Part shown: positions 26,908-36,236 of the stretch, piece by piece
How the letters are laid out: each line of letters starts with the position of its first letter
Numbering within the stretch: the stretch's first letter is position 1
From: G963663615 sp963663615
GTDB lineage: Bacteria; Bacteroidota; Ignavibacteria; Ignavibacteriales; Melioribacteraceae
DNA length: 64,000 nt
NCBI GenBank assembly: GCA_963663615.1
Contig: OY760517.1
Coordinates: forward strand, 4,030,001 to 4,094,000
Reading direction: 5' to 3'
Notes under the pieces: generated by a model
The model's input: only the letters and a program-made list of their open reading frames with translations
What the model was told of the DNA's origin: nothing
The model's database searches: none
Made by a program: the position numbers and the translations under genes

Positions 26908-28029
26908 TTGAAAATAGTTGTAATCGCCAGTCTGGCAGAATCCCTTATAAATTTTAGAGGAAAACTTCTTGAGGAATTCATTAAACAGGATTTAGATGTT
27001 ATTTGCATTGCTCCTTTTAGTGATGATAACGGTACTATGGCAAAACTTCATCAGATGGGTTGCCAAACTGAAAATTTGGATTTGGAAAGAACGGGGCAGA
27101 ATCCCCTTAAAGATTATGGAGCTTATAAAAGCTGTAGAGATATAATTAAAAAGCATAACCCTGATTATGTTTTAAGTTACACTACAAAACCAGTGCTTTA
27201 CGGCACTTTGGCTGCTGCAAGTGCAGGAGTTAAATCTATTTCAGTTATGATTACGGGACTGGGTTCAATGTTTATTGAAACTGGTTTGGAGTATAAGATT
27301 AAGAGAATAATGCTGCTATATTTATTTAAGCGTGCGTTATCGAAATGCAAGAACGTATTTTTCCAAAACTCCGATGATCAGAACTATTTTCTGGAAAAGA
27401 AATTTATTACACAGGAGCAGATCAGAAGAATAAATGGCTCGGGAGTTGACACCAGTTATTTTGCATTTAATCCGCAACCACCAAAAGAAAATCTGAAATT
27501 CCTGTTTATTGGCAGGTTGATAAAAGATAAAGGTATTATTGAATATTTCAAAGCTGCTGAAATTGTAAAAAACAAATATCCTAATGTAGAGGTTGACGTA
27601 GTTGGATGGATGGAGAACAAACCATCTTCAGTTAAAAAGGAAGAGTTGGATTACTGGGTAAATTCAGGAGTAATTAACTATCTTGGCAAGTCATCGGATG
27701 TTAGACCACACATTAATAATTGCGATGTATATGTTTTGCCCTCTTATAGAGAAGGTACACCAAGAACTGTTCTGGAAGCCATGTCAATAGGAAGACCAAT
27801 TATAACCACAAATGCTCCGGGATGTAAGGAAACTGTTGAAGAAGGTAATAACGGCTTTCTTGTTCCTGTTAAAAATGTTGAAAAATTAGCTGAAAGAATG
27901 GAATACTTTATTCAGAATCCAGATGAAATTGAGCGAATGGGCAAAAATAGCAGGAAAATTGCTGAAAACAAATATGATGTAAATTCTGTTAACAAGGTAA
28001 TTACTGAATCTATTCTTGAAAATAATTAG
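26908..28029 (+). CDS. Family 4 glycosyltransferase, PglA/CapM-like
   Basis: 373 residues from a TTG at 26908, supported by AGGAA at 26896-26900. The front MKIVVIASLAESLINFRG, the segment VLSYTTKPVLYGTLAAASAG and MITGLGSMFIE are typical of the PglA-like subgroup. The C-terminal domain has FLFIGRLIKDKGIIEYFKAAEI, VDVVGWME, VLPSYREGTPRTVLEAMSIGRPII with the E-x7-E motif. Relatives add GalNAc or GlcNAc to the first, lipid-linked sugar. Directly followed by a PglC-like initiator and a PglD-like acetyltransferase, as in pglACD clusters, so it probably adds the second sugar. UDP-GalNAc from the WbpP-like epimerase is a plausible donor. Confidence 0.87.
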   Translation: MKIVVIASLAESLINFRGKLLEEFIKQDLDVICIAPFSDDNGTMAKLHQMGCQTENLDLERTGQNPLKDYGAYKSCRDIIKKHNPDYVLSYTTKPVLYGTLAAASAGVKSISVMITGLGSMFIETGLEYKIKRIMLLYLFKRALSKCKNVFFQNSDDQNYFLEKKFITQEQIRRINGSGVDTSYFAFNPQPPKENLKFLFIGRLIKDKGIIEYFKAAEIVKNKYPNVEVDVVGWMENKPSSVKKEELDYWVNSGVINYLGKSSDVRPHINNCDVYVLPSYREGTPRTVLEAMSIGRPIITTNAPGCKETVEEGNNGFLVPVKNVEKLAERMEYFIQNPDEIERMGKNSRKIAENKYDVNSVNKVITESILENN

Positions 28030-28030
28030 T

Positions 28031-28633
28031 ATGTATAAAAACTTTATTAAAAATATTTTGGATTTTATTGTTGCAATATTGGTGCTGATCCTTGCTTCAC
28101 CAATAATTATTGTAACTGTCAGTTTGTTATTTTTCTTCCAAAAAAGGAATGTTTTCTTTTTGCAGGAACGTCCCGGGAAGAATGAGAGAATATTCAAACT
28201 TGTAAAATTCAAAACCATGACCGACGAAAAAGATAGCAACGGTAATCTGCTTCCTGATGAACAACGACTAACATGGATTGGCAAATTTGTTAGAAAAGCA
28301 TCACTGGATGAGTTACCTCAAATGATAAATGTGCTGAAAGGGGATATGAGTCTGATAGGACCCAGACCCCTGCTGGTTGAATATTTGCCCCTGTATAATG
28401 ATGAGCAAAGAAGAAGACATGAAATAAAACCCGGTATAACCGGATGGGCTCAGGTAAATGGGCGTAACACTATTTCATGGGAAAATAAATTCAAATATGA
28501 TGTTTGGTATGTTGATAATGCATCATTTTTACTGGATATTAAAATTGTGTTTTTAACAATTTTGAAAATATTTAAATCCGAAGGAATAAGTTCCGATACT
28601 TCTGCAACCATGGAAAAGTTTAAAGGATCATAA
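28031..28633 (+). CDS. pglC: Initiating phosphoglycosyl transferase, PglC-like
   Basis: 200 residues from ATG 28031, one base after the previous stop; a TTG at 28016 is the alternative. Small monotopic PGT: one N-terminal re-entrant hydrophobic segment (about 5-35), then FFLQERPGKNERIFKLVKFKTMTDE, RKASLDELPQMINVLKGDMSLIGPRPLL (catalytic DE-type region) and RHEIKPGITGWAQVNGRN. It transfers a sugar-1-phosphate to undecaprenyl phosphate and starts each repeat unit. The size and motif spacing fit PglC (diNAcBac or similar) rather than the large WbaP/WcaJ group. The sugar is not certain, because no bacillosamine dehydratase or dedicated aminotransferase is in the window. Confidence 0.9.
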   Translation: MYKNFIKNILDFIVAILVLILASPIIIVTVSLLFFFQKRNVFFLQERPGKNERIFKLVKFKTMTDEKDSNGNLLPDEQRLTWIGKFVRKASLDELPQMINVLKGDMSLIGPRPLLVEYLPLYNDEQRRRHEIKPGITGWAQVNGRNTISWENKFKYDVWYVDNASFLLDIKIVFLTILKIFKSEGISSDTSATMEKFKGS

Positions 28634-28637
28634 TAAT

Positions 28638-29237
28638 ATGATATTATTTGGGGCAAGTGGTCACGGTAAAGTAGCAATGGATTCTCTCTTGGCTGGTGGT
28701 ATTGAGGTTAAAGCTTTTTTTGATGATGACGTTTCAAAAAAAACGTTATGTGGAAAAGAAGTTGTGGCACCGTATAATGAGTCTGTTTATCCTGATGAAG
28801 ATGTAGTTATTACTATTGGTGTTAACAGAATAAGGGAAATTGTTGCTAACAAGGTTAAACATAATTTTGGCAAAATTGTTCATCCTTCCTGTATGTTAGG
28901 GTCTGATGTTACCATTGGTGAAGGTACAGTAGTATTTCATGGTACAATAATTCAGCATTCGGCTATGGTTGGTAAACATGCTATTATAAACACCGGTGCT
29001 TCAGTTGATCATGATTGTGTTGTTGGTGATTTTGTTCATGTTTCGCCACATGCAACATTGTGTGGTAATGTAAAAGTTGGAAAACTTACACATATAGGTG
29101 CTGGGGCAGTTGTTATACCGAACCTTACAATCGGTAAAAACGTTACCATTGGTGCCGGTACTGTTATTATAAACGATGTACCGGATAATGCCGTAGTTGT
29201 TGGAAATCCTGGCAAAGTTATTAAGTACAACAAATAA
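28638..29237 (+). CDS. pglD: PglD-like UDP-4-amino-sugar acetyltransferase
   Basis: 199 residues. N-terminal ILFGASGHGKVAMDSLLAGG nucleotide-sugar-binding half, then left-handed beta-helix: HPSCMLGSDVTIGEGTVVFHG, NTGASVDHDCVVGDFVHVSPHATLCGNV (catalytic His in SVDHD), and the end VVGNPGKVIKY. This matches PglD closely. It would acetylate the 4-amino group of UDP-4-amino-sugar, giving UDP-diNAcBac for PglC. The partner dehydratase (PglF) and aminotransferase (PglE) are not in this window and would have to be elsewhere. It lies 4 bases after the pglC-like gene. Confidence 0.88.
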   Translation: MILFGASGHGKVAMDSLLAGGIEVKAFFDDDVSKKTLCGKEVVAPYNESVYPDEDVVITIGVNRIREIVANKVKHNFGKIVHPSCMLGSDVTIGEGTVVFHGTIIQHSAMVGKHAIINTGASVDHDCVVGDFVHVSPHATLCGNVKVGKLTHIGAGAVVIPNLTIGKNVTIGAGTVIINDVPDNAVVVGNPGKVIKYNK

Positions 29238-29273
29238 TATTCAGTTATTTTTTAACTATCCCGAAAGATTATT

Positions 29274-30881
29274 TTGAAATTAAAAGTTCTGCTTATTGTT
29301 TTACTATTAGGTGAGTTGATATTTGCCCAGGCAAATTTTATTAATAATTCCAAAATATACGAGTTTCTTGACCGTCAGGAAACTATGGGAAGAATAACGG
29401 TTAATTCACATCAAAAACCTTACTCACGACAAAAGATATTAACACTTCTTGATGAAGTTAAAAAATATAGTAATTCTCTTAATTTGGTTGAGCGTAAGGA
29501 GTTAAACTTCTGGATAGCAGAATATTCCAACGTTAAAAAGCCAAATGACAAAACTTTATTTTTCAAACATAATGATAATAATGCTTTTCGCTTTTTTGAA
29601 TATGCAGATAATCTGTTCTACATAACAGCATATCCTGATGTTGGTGCTGCTTATTCAATGTTCGATAATAGTGGTAGCGATCTTTTCTATTATAATGGAA
29701 TTAGTACGTACGGTAATATAGGAAAACACATTTCGTTTGATATGGATTTTAATGATTTTTCACATCAAATGGATGGGGTTGAACCGAACGACTATTACAA
29801 TACGCGTGCTGCCGACTACCCCCGTGATTTATCAACCGATGTATATAATTATGATCGTACTCTTGGTGCTTTAACATTTTCCTGGGACTGGGGTTATGTT
29901 TCCCTTAAAAAGGATTACAATTACTGGGGAAATAATTATAATGGCAATATTATATTTTCTGACAGAGCACCATCTTTCCCACAATTATACCTTAATGTTG
30001 CACCTGCCGACTGGTTTGAGTTTAACTACTTTTACGGTGAGTTAAATTCATCGATTAACGATACAACTACAATGAGAGAAACCGGATACAGCAGGAAACA
30101 TATTCAGTTGGTTGAAAAATATATCGCTTCACACCTTATTACATTAAACCTGATTGATAATCTAAAAATAAGTCTTGGTGAATCAGTAGTTATTTCCGAT
30201 AAATTTGAGCCAATTTATTTGATTCCTGTTCTGTTTTTCAGGATGGCAGATCACTACAATAGCGAATCGGATTTTAACTCGGGTAATGCCCAAATATTCT
30301 CGGCAATATCGTACCGTATTCCATCTATTGCTTCAAAGCTTAACTTGTCTGTATTTATTGACGAGGTTAGCGTAACAAACCTTTTCGGTAGCGATACACC
30401 AAGTAAAATTGGGCATAGTATTGGAATCTCCAATTACGATCTTCTGATTGATAATACGACTATTGAACTGGAGTATGTAAAGATTAATCCGTTTGTTTAC
30501 GAGCATTCGGATCCAGCACAATCATTCTACAACAAAAATTATCCGTTGGGCAACTGGATGAGAAGTAATTCGGAAATGCTTTATCTTAAATTGTCCTACA
30601 AACCTTTGTATAACTTATGGACCAACCTTGCGGCTTCCTATGTTCATCGTGGCGATTTTGAGGATTCCGAATCAATTGATGAAAGTAGAGCCCGTTCATT
30701 TCTACATGGTTCCGAAAGTTATATAACAAGAATAGAAGCAAATGTAACTTACGAATATCTTAACAATGTAAAGCTATATGCTAATTTTGTTACAAGTAAC
30801 TCGTGGGGTGAAAACAATCTTCGTAGTGTTGATGATGACAAATACATCGAGTTCACTGCCGGATTCAAGATTGGCTTCTAA
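29274..30881 (+). CDS. wzi: Wzi-like outer-membrane capsule assembly protein
   Basis: 535 residues from TTG 29274, followed by a clean signal peptide (MKLKVLLIVLLLGELIFAQ). The protein is rich in aromatic beta-strands with SYRIPSIASKLNLSVFIDEV, NPFVYEHSDPAQSFYNKNYPLGNWMRSNSEMLYL and a strand ending in EFTAGFKIGF, the pattern of capsule assembly Wzi barrels. The N-terminal segment YSRQKILTLLDEVK is the usual helical start. Wzi proteins anchor or guide capsule at the outer surface. It is the last gene of the long operon; a 318-base gap follows before the convergent KAP gene. Confidence 0.85.
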   Translation: MKLKVLLIVLLLGELIFAQANFINNSKIYEFLDRQETMGRITVNSHQKPYSRQKILTLLDEVKKYSNSLNLVERKELNFWIAEYSNVKKPNDKTLFFKHNDNNAFRFFEYADNLFYITAYPDVGAAYSMFDNSGSDLFYYNGISTYGNIGKHISFDMDFNDFSHQMDGVEPNDYYNTRAADYPRDLSTDVYNYDRTLGALTFSWDWGYVSLKKDYNYWGNNYNGNIIFSDRAPSFPQLYLNVAPADWFEFNYFYGELNSSINDTTTMRETGYSRKHIQLVEKYIASHLITLNLIDNLKISLGESVVISDKFEPIYLIPVLFFRMADHYNSESDFNSGNAQIFSAISYRIPSIASKLNLSVFIDEVSVTNLFGSDTPSKIGHSIGISNYDLLIDNTTIELEYVKINPFVYEHSDPAQSFYNKNYPLGNWMRSNSEMLYLKLSYKPLYNLWTNLAASYVHRGDFEDSESIDESRARSFLHGSESYITRIEANVTYEYLNNVKLYANFVTSNSWGENNLRSVDDDKYIEFTAGFKIGF

Positions 30882-31199
30882 CTTTACACCCTCTCAAACC
30901 TGCTTTATTTCCACTCCAAAAATCCTCAGGGTTATATACACCCAAAACTATCCTTTTGCAATTCCTGCAAATTCCTAAACTAAACTTAATTTGTTTTACC
31001 TTGCCAAGGTTATTGATTCAATAATTCTTTTGCCCCTCTATGACTTGTATAATAAAGAAACATTTACATGCAGTTCGTTAAGATGGACAAGGATGAAATA
31101 TTGTTACAAGCCTCACTAATTATACAAGTTGGCATCATCCTTAGGCGGATAAATTTTAGGTGAGGTGTTATTTTTGTAAAAAAAATACTTCAGAACAAA
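30882..31199. other. Intergenic gap between convergent wzi and KAP NTPase genes
   Basis: 318 AT-rich bases without a credible gene or tRNA. I see only a short palindrome ACCTTGCCAAGGT and no strong stem followed by a T-run, so the end of the capsule operon is not marked by an obvious intrinsic terminator. Confidence 0.5.
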
Positions 31200-33701
31200 T
31201 TACTGTTTATACCATTCGCTGTTATCAACTTTTATTGTTTTAAAATTAAATATGATAGGTGCTGAAGTATTTTTGCCAAGCTCTTTTAGAAAACGCGTAA
31301 CTTCTTCTCTTATATCTTCTGAAACATTTTCTAACAACTTTTTAATAAATTCAAGCATCTGTTCATCATTATCGAATGAATTGCGGAAAGGAATTGATAT
31401 ACTACACTTATCTCCATTTGTATTCTTGAAAGAATTAAAAATCATAATTTTAGAAATAGTATTAACTGAACCATATTTAGCATAAAACGATTGAATGATT
31501 TTTTTAGCATCTGTACTTATTTCATAATTAAAACCAGACTTTGCTGTATTGGAATTAAGTAATAACCTAGATGCATAATCATCAAAAATCATCTTTTCAT
31601 CTAAATATTGTTTTAGGTAAAACGAGGTAACTTCCGTGAAATGTCTCATTGAAAGTCTTTCTTTTCCATCCAAATCATAATGAATTGCTTCAAAGAAGCC
31701 GGTTATATATAAATATGGTGAAATATCTAACTTTTGTATTGCCGAATTATTTTTAGAATCAAATAGATATTCACAAATTTGTTTATTCGCTATTAAATCT
31801 TCGTAATCATACTTAATTTTATTGAAATCACTTTCAGATTTTAGTCCGTAATATGATAATTCTACAATAATCTGAATAAAATCTTGGATTTGCTCAACTT
31901 CAATCGGTAAAAGAGATAATTTTAAATAAAGTGATTCTCTCGCACCTTCATCAATCCACCCTTTACAATCCTTTATAAATTCGTATTTCTCTTTTTTTAA
32001 AGATTCCCTAAAATGAATTTCGCTCACCTCATTGCTAAAAAGTGTATTTGCGAAATATCGATTAAAATGATTCTTATAGATAATTGAGTATACTGCGGGT
32101 AAATGAAAAGAAAAATCATTTTTTGAATAATCAATACTTGGATCCTCATACTCCCCTCTGAAAATAAAAATAAATTGTCTGGCAATTAGTTTTTGTTCAT
32201 AAAACGATAAATGTTTATACTCCATAATTAGTTTAGTAATTTCATAAAATTTATCTTCTTTATTAAATTGCAAAACGCTATGGATTTCCTCAAATTCTTC
32301 ATTAAATATTCTTGATTTATTTAAGTAAATTTCTTGAATTACTTCAGGATAAAATAATTTCACTAATGCCAAATTTATAAAATCAATATAATCTACATCA
32401 TGTTTTATTTCTTCAATATTAATAAAGATAAAATTTATCAGTTTTATTGCATCTCGTTTGGTTGTAATAAATTGTTCTAATAATGGGACATACTTTTCAA
32501 ACTCTTCAAATGAAATTTTAGGTTTTTCCACATTATAAATCAGATTGCTTTTAATAATCTTATTGTATATAAAAGACTTTAATATTTTACCTTCCATTTT
32601 TGGCAATTCAAGTTCTACTGTGAAAAACTTTGTAAGGTACTTTCGAGCGTCAATATTAATGCTCTCTAATTCTTTAATAACATGATCTTTATCGAAAGGT
32701 ATCAGGTAGGTTATTTTTGGAAAATCTGCTGTATTTCTTACAATTTTTAGTACCTGAAAAATTTCGTTTGCTCTAAGTCTATCCAAATCATCAATAACTA
32801 TTACTATTTTTTTATTTAGCGTCTTTAGTTCGTCTTTTATTTTTTTAGTTATCTCACCAATTTCCTCAGGGTTATCGAGAAACAATTTACTAATTAGAGG
32901 TAACTTTAAGGTTGGGAATTCATTTAAAATAAGTTTTGAATAGTTTACAAACCGTTTACTCAAAACTGAATTATATGGGGCAATATTTTCGGAAAGTGTA
33001 TTTAAAAATGATTTAAGAATTTCGTTTTCACCCGAATGATTCCAAGCATTAAACTCAATAAATATTGTATCCTTATTTAATAAATTATGTTTAATAAAAT
33101 TTGTAAAGGTAGTTTTACCACTACCCCATCTACCTGAAATTCCAATTGTAAAAGCAAATTCATAGTTACTATCTATGATTAATCCGGCTACATTCTCTGC
33201 AGCTTTCCCAAATCCAAAATCATCAGAATCCGGGTGGCAAACAGCTTTGTCCTCTAATAAAGTATTTTGATTTGTATTCTCTGCTTTCTTCAAGTATGTT
33301 TTTAATTTTAATGAAAATAGATATACAATTGGAAGGAAAAGCAAATCGGAATAGGCAATAAAATCCAAATAACTTATTCTTACAAAATACCAATGGTCAT
33401 CTATAAACCTGTAATAGCTATAGAATAAAGTGAAAATAAACGCAAGAATTAAATGTCTTTTAGTACATTGTTTCCCTTTAACAACATCCTGGAATAATTG
33501 AAATACAAATAGAAGAGAGGTAAATACAAAAACCAAATCCAAAGCAAAATGCGACTTTATTTTGCTAAGGAATATTGATACAAAAAATTTATCTGAGAGA
33601 TATTCGAATGGTTGTAGTAAGGCTATTAGAATCGATATAAACAAAGCATAAGCAATAAAAGTTTTCCCAATATTAAGATATTTCGATATAATATTTTTCA
33701 T
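31200..33701 (-). CDS. KAP-family membrane P-loop NTPase
   Basis: 833 residues. Four hydrophobic segments in the first 135 residues, then a KAP NTPase core: FTIGISGRWGSGKTTF (Walker A, about 190-198), FIEFNAWNHSGENEI, IVIVIDDLDRLRANEIFQVLKIV (Walker B near 299-306) and LIPFDKDHVIKEL. The long C-terminal half (about 400-833) is helical without a domain I recognise. KAP ATPases with membrane segments inserted or attached are known from phage exclusion (PifA) and signalling. A good AGAGGA ribosome site precedes the ATG. It stands alone between the capsule operon and pullulanase and looks more AT-rich than its neighbours, which may point to transfer. Function unproven; phage defence is a guess. 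Confidence 0.85.
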   Translation of the reverse strand: MKNIISKYLNIGKTFIAYALFISILIALLQPFEYLSDKFFVSIFLSKIKSHFALDLVFVFTSLLFVFQLFQDVVKGKQCTKRHLILAFIFTLFYSYYRFIDDHWYFVRISYLDFIAYSDLLFLPIVYLFSLKLKTYLKKAENTNQNTLLEDKAVCHPDSDDFGFGKAAENVAGLIIDSNYEFAFTIGISGRWGSGKTTFTNFIKHNLLNKDTIFIEFNAWNHSGENEILKSFLNTLSENIAPYNSVLSKRFVNYSKLILNEFPTLKLPLISKLFLDNPEEIGEITKKIKDELKTLNKKIVIVIDDLDRLRANEIFQVLKIVRNTADFPKITYLIPFDKDHVIKELESINIDARKYLTKFFTVELELPKMEGKILKSFIYNKIIKSNLIYNVEKPKISFEEFEKYVPLLEQFITTKRDAIKLINFIFINIEEIKHDVDYIDFINLALVKLFYPEVIQEIYLNKSRIFNEEFEEIHSVLQFNKEDKFYEITKLIMEYKHLSFYEQKLIARQFIFIFRGEYEDPSIDYSKNDFSFHLPAVYSIIYKNHFNRYFANTLFSNEVSEIHFRESLKKEKYEFIKDCKGWIDEGARESLYLKLSLLPIEVEQIQDFIQIIVELSYYGLKSESDFNKIKYDYEDLIANKQICEYLFDSKNNSAIQKLDISPYLYITGFFEAIHYDLDGKERLSMRHFTEVTSFYLKQYLDEKMIFDDYASRLLLNSNTAKSGFNYEISTDAKKIIQSFYAKYGSVNTISKIMIFNSFKNTNGDKCSISIPFRNSFDNDEQMLEFIKKLLENVSEDIREEVTRFLKELGKNTSAPIIFNFKTIKVDNSEWYKQ

Positions 33702-33816
33702 TATTCCTCTTTGTATTAAACGGGAAATTAGAAAAACAGGTTTAAAATATCAAGGATTATATTAAAAGGCTGGGTTATATAAAGGCGGCAAAAATGCCGC
33801 CCTACAAAAACTCTAT

Positions 33817-35916
33817 CTATTTCTTTTTAAGTACGTAACCTGTTACCGGTTGTACGGTTAGTTTTTCTTTTGTGGTGCCGAGGGAGGTTGTGCCTGCTTT
33901 TTCAGGGTTAACGAGTATTTCGTATTCGCCGGTTGGCAGGGTAAATTCAGCAGGTTTTGTCTGGTTAGCATTAAATACTACAACAAACTGCTGGTCTTTG
34001 TAGCCAAGCTCGTAAGCAAGGAAAAACTCGTTGCTCTTAAGCTCATGGAATTTAACATCTTCATAAGCAGCGTAACGGAATGCGGAGTATTTTTCTCTTA
34101 ATTCAATTAATCCCTGGTAGTAACTGAACAAGTCGGCATTTTTATCTGCATGGTCATAATTAAGGTAGTTAACCGCGTTATCCTTATTGTAAGTGTTGTG
34201 GTCAATCTGACCCTTATGTGCGTCATCTTCCGGTACATCAGCAGGAATAACCTTGCTGCGTGCAAACTCCTGACCTTCGTGTATCATTGTAATACCCTGC
34301 GAGGTAAACAGGAACAATGCACCCAACTTATTAAGCTTTAGTTGCTGTTCGGTAAGTTCGGCATTTTTGTCAACATCCTTTATAACTTCATCATGTTTAA
34401 CATCGCCGGTACCAATTCGGATAAAATCGCCAAAAGTATAGCCGTCATGCGATTCAAGATAGTTAACAGCATGTTCCTTTTTAAGGAATAGCCCAAGCGA
34501 ATCGCGAGTAAGTGTACCGTGCACGTAGCTTTTAATTCTTTCGGGAGTATTGTTGCCAAACCATTTGCCGAAAATCCAGCCGTGACCATTATTAGGGTTT
34601 TCGCCTTTTATACCGTTACGAATTTGGTCGTTCCATGAACCCCAGTCGCGTAGTGAAAAACCGTTAGGATCGTAACCGCCACCCCACGGTTCGCAAACAA
34701 ACACAACATTAGGATTATGTTTACGTGCTTCGTGAATAATCTCTTCAATAGTTTGCCAGTCAATAAGCTTACCAAGATCAAAACGGAAACCATCCACATG
34801 GTACTCTTTCATCCAGTAAACAATACTTTCCTTTATAAGTCGTCTCATCATAGGGGCTTCGGTACGAAGATCATTACCACAACCACTAACTGCAATACAG
34901 TTTTTATTGCTATCAAGACGGAAATAATACTCTTTGTCAATTTCCTTAAGGTTACCAGTTTCGTATTCGGCAAGGTGATTAAACACAACATCCATCATAA
35001 CGCCGATACCTTCATTGTGGAAAGCCTTAACCATATCCTTAAACTGGTTGACCTGTTTGCCGGTTGTACCCATCCATGTATCCATCTTGAACTCTTTCCA
35101 GTCCTCGGCATAATAGGCAGCAGGAGCAAAGAAATTGGAAGTCATATACCCCCAGTGGTTTCTTTCGTATGGATTCCAAGTGTTTTTACGACCAGCCATT
35201 TCCTTGTTATAAGGAATTTCAACATTGGCAAATTCGTGCGAAGGTAGAAGCTCAACAGTATTAACACCAAGTTTTTTTATGTAGCTAATACCACCGCGTT
35301 TACCTTTTTCAATTAGTCCGGAGTAAGTACCCGGCTTATCAGCACCGGAAGTTGGGTGAGCCGTAAGATCGCGAATATGCATTTCATAGATCACAAGATC
35401 ACGCCAGTCGCGTTCAATCCATTCATCACCTTCCCAGTTGTAACTATCGCTATAAACAATTGAAAGACGCGGAGTCATATAAGTGTTATAAGTTGCTACA
35501 GCCTTGGCATACGGGTCAACACAAAGGGGAACAGCCTCATCGGTAAAATTATGGTAAACCTTGTAGCCATAAAACTTGCCGGTTAAATCTTCATCAACAA
35601 CAGTTTCCCAAACTGCATCAGCATCACGTTTAAGCGAAAAATATTCGGGAGATTTATCTTCAGGTGAGTTGTAAATATAAAGGTCAACTTTTTTGGCATT
35701 CGGTGTAAATAATCTGAAAAATGTTTTACCATCTTCTACAAAAGAGCCAAGTCTTTTTTCCGAGTAATAATCGTCCTGCGATTTTACTTTTTCCACCTCG
35801 GCTTCAGTGGTTTGATTCTCTGTTACAAACAAGGTACTACTTCCCCATGTACAATTAAGATTCATTAATAAAAAGCAAATCGTTAAAACTTTAAATAAGA
35901 TTAATGATCCTTTCAT
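33817..35916 (-). CDS. Secreted type I pullulanase (GH13)
   Basis: 699 residues from the ATG ending at 35916, chosen because it gives a compact signal peptide; an ATG at 35964 would add 16 residues. Order: signal/anchor segment, N-terminal CBM48-like beta domain (about 55-160, FRLFTPNAKKVDLYIYN), then the GH13 barrel with VMMDVVFNH, DGFRFDLGKL (nucleophile Asp380), VFVCEPWGGG (acid/base Glu409) and NYLESHDGYT (Asp491), and a C-terminal beta domain. The YxxNWEGD segment and overall length suit pullulanase (GH13_14). It debranches alpha-1,6 links in pullulan, starch or glycogen outside the cytoplasm. It is monocistronic, with no maltodextrin transporter nearby. The Cys after the signal region lacks a proper lipobox. 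Confidence 0.85.
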   Translation of the reverse strand: MKGSLILFKVLTICFLLMNLNCTWGSSTLFVTENQTTEAEVEKVKSQDDYYSEKRLGSFVEDGKTFFRLFTPNAKKVDLYIYNSPEDKSPEYFSLKRDADAVWETVVDEDLTGKFYGYKVYHNFTDEAVPLCVDPYAKAVATYNTYMTPRLSIVYSDSYNWEGDEWIERDWRDLVIYEMHIRDLTAHPTSGADKPGTYSGLIEKGKRGGISYIKKLGVNTVELLPSHEFANVEIPYNKEMAGRKNTWNPYERNHWGYMTSNFFAPAAYYAEDWKEFKMDTWMGTTGKQVNQFKDMVKAFHNEGIGVMMDVVFNHLAEYETGNLKEIDKEYYFRLDSNKNCIAVSGCGNDLRTEAPMMRRLIKESIVYWMKEYHVDGFRFDLGKLIDWQTIEEIIHEARKHNPNVVFVCEPWGGGYDPNGFSLRDWGSWNDQIRNGIKGENPNNGHGWIFGKWFGNNTPERIKSYVHGTLTRDSLGLFLKKEHAVNYLESHDGYTFGDFIRIGTGDVKHDEVIKDVDKNAELTEQQLKLNKLGALFLFTSQGITMIHEGQEFARSKVIPADVPEDDAHKGQIDHNTYNKDNAVNYLNYDHADKNADLFSYYQGLIELREKYSAFRYAAYEDVKFHELKSNEFFLAYELGYKDQQFVVVFNANQTKPAEFTLPTGEYEILVNPEKAGTTSLGTTKEKLTVQPVTGYVLKKK

Positions 35917-36236
35917 TATCATTCTCGATTTATTAGTAAAAAAGTTAATAAAAAATTTGAACATACCAAAAGTTTATATCATAAAAGAAATGCAAATATG
36001 ATGATAAAATGCTGTATATATTTTTAATTGAAGTTAGTAATAGGTGCGGTTATTTCAAAAATATATTTAATAGTATGACAATTATTTACAAATAATTAAA
36101 GATGTGGTAATTCAATAATTGGGTGTTGCTTTATAGTGTTTGTCAAGAATTAGGGTGGTTGGTGAATTTTTCCTGACATAATAAAGTTGTTTTTGTATAT
36201 AATCTGTTTTATACTGTACTTAATATTTTAAGATGA
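35917..36236. promoter_or_regulatory. Divergent intergenic region between pullulanase and alarmone synthetase
   Basis: 320 very AT-rich bases containing the promoters of two divergent genes. No gene, RNA or convincing promoter pair could be assigned by eye. Confidence 0.4.

Noticed and set aside
34717..35247. 176-codon plus-strand open frame inside the pullulanase gene
   Set aside because: It lies wholly antisense to a well-supported GH13 gene, has no family motifs and its composition follows the opposite strand.
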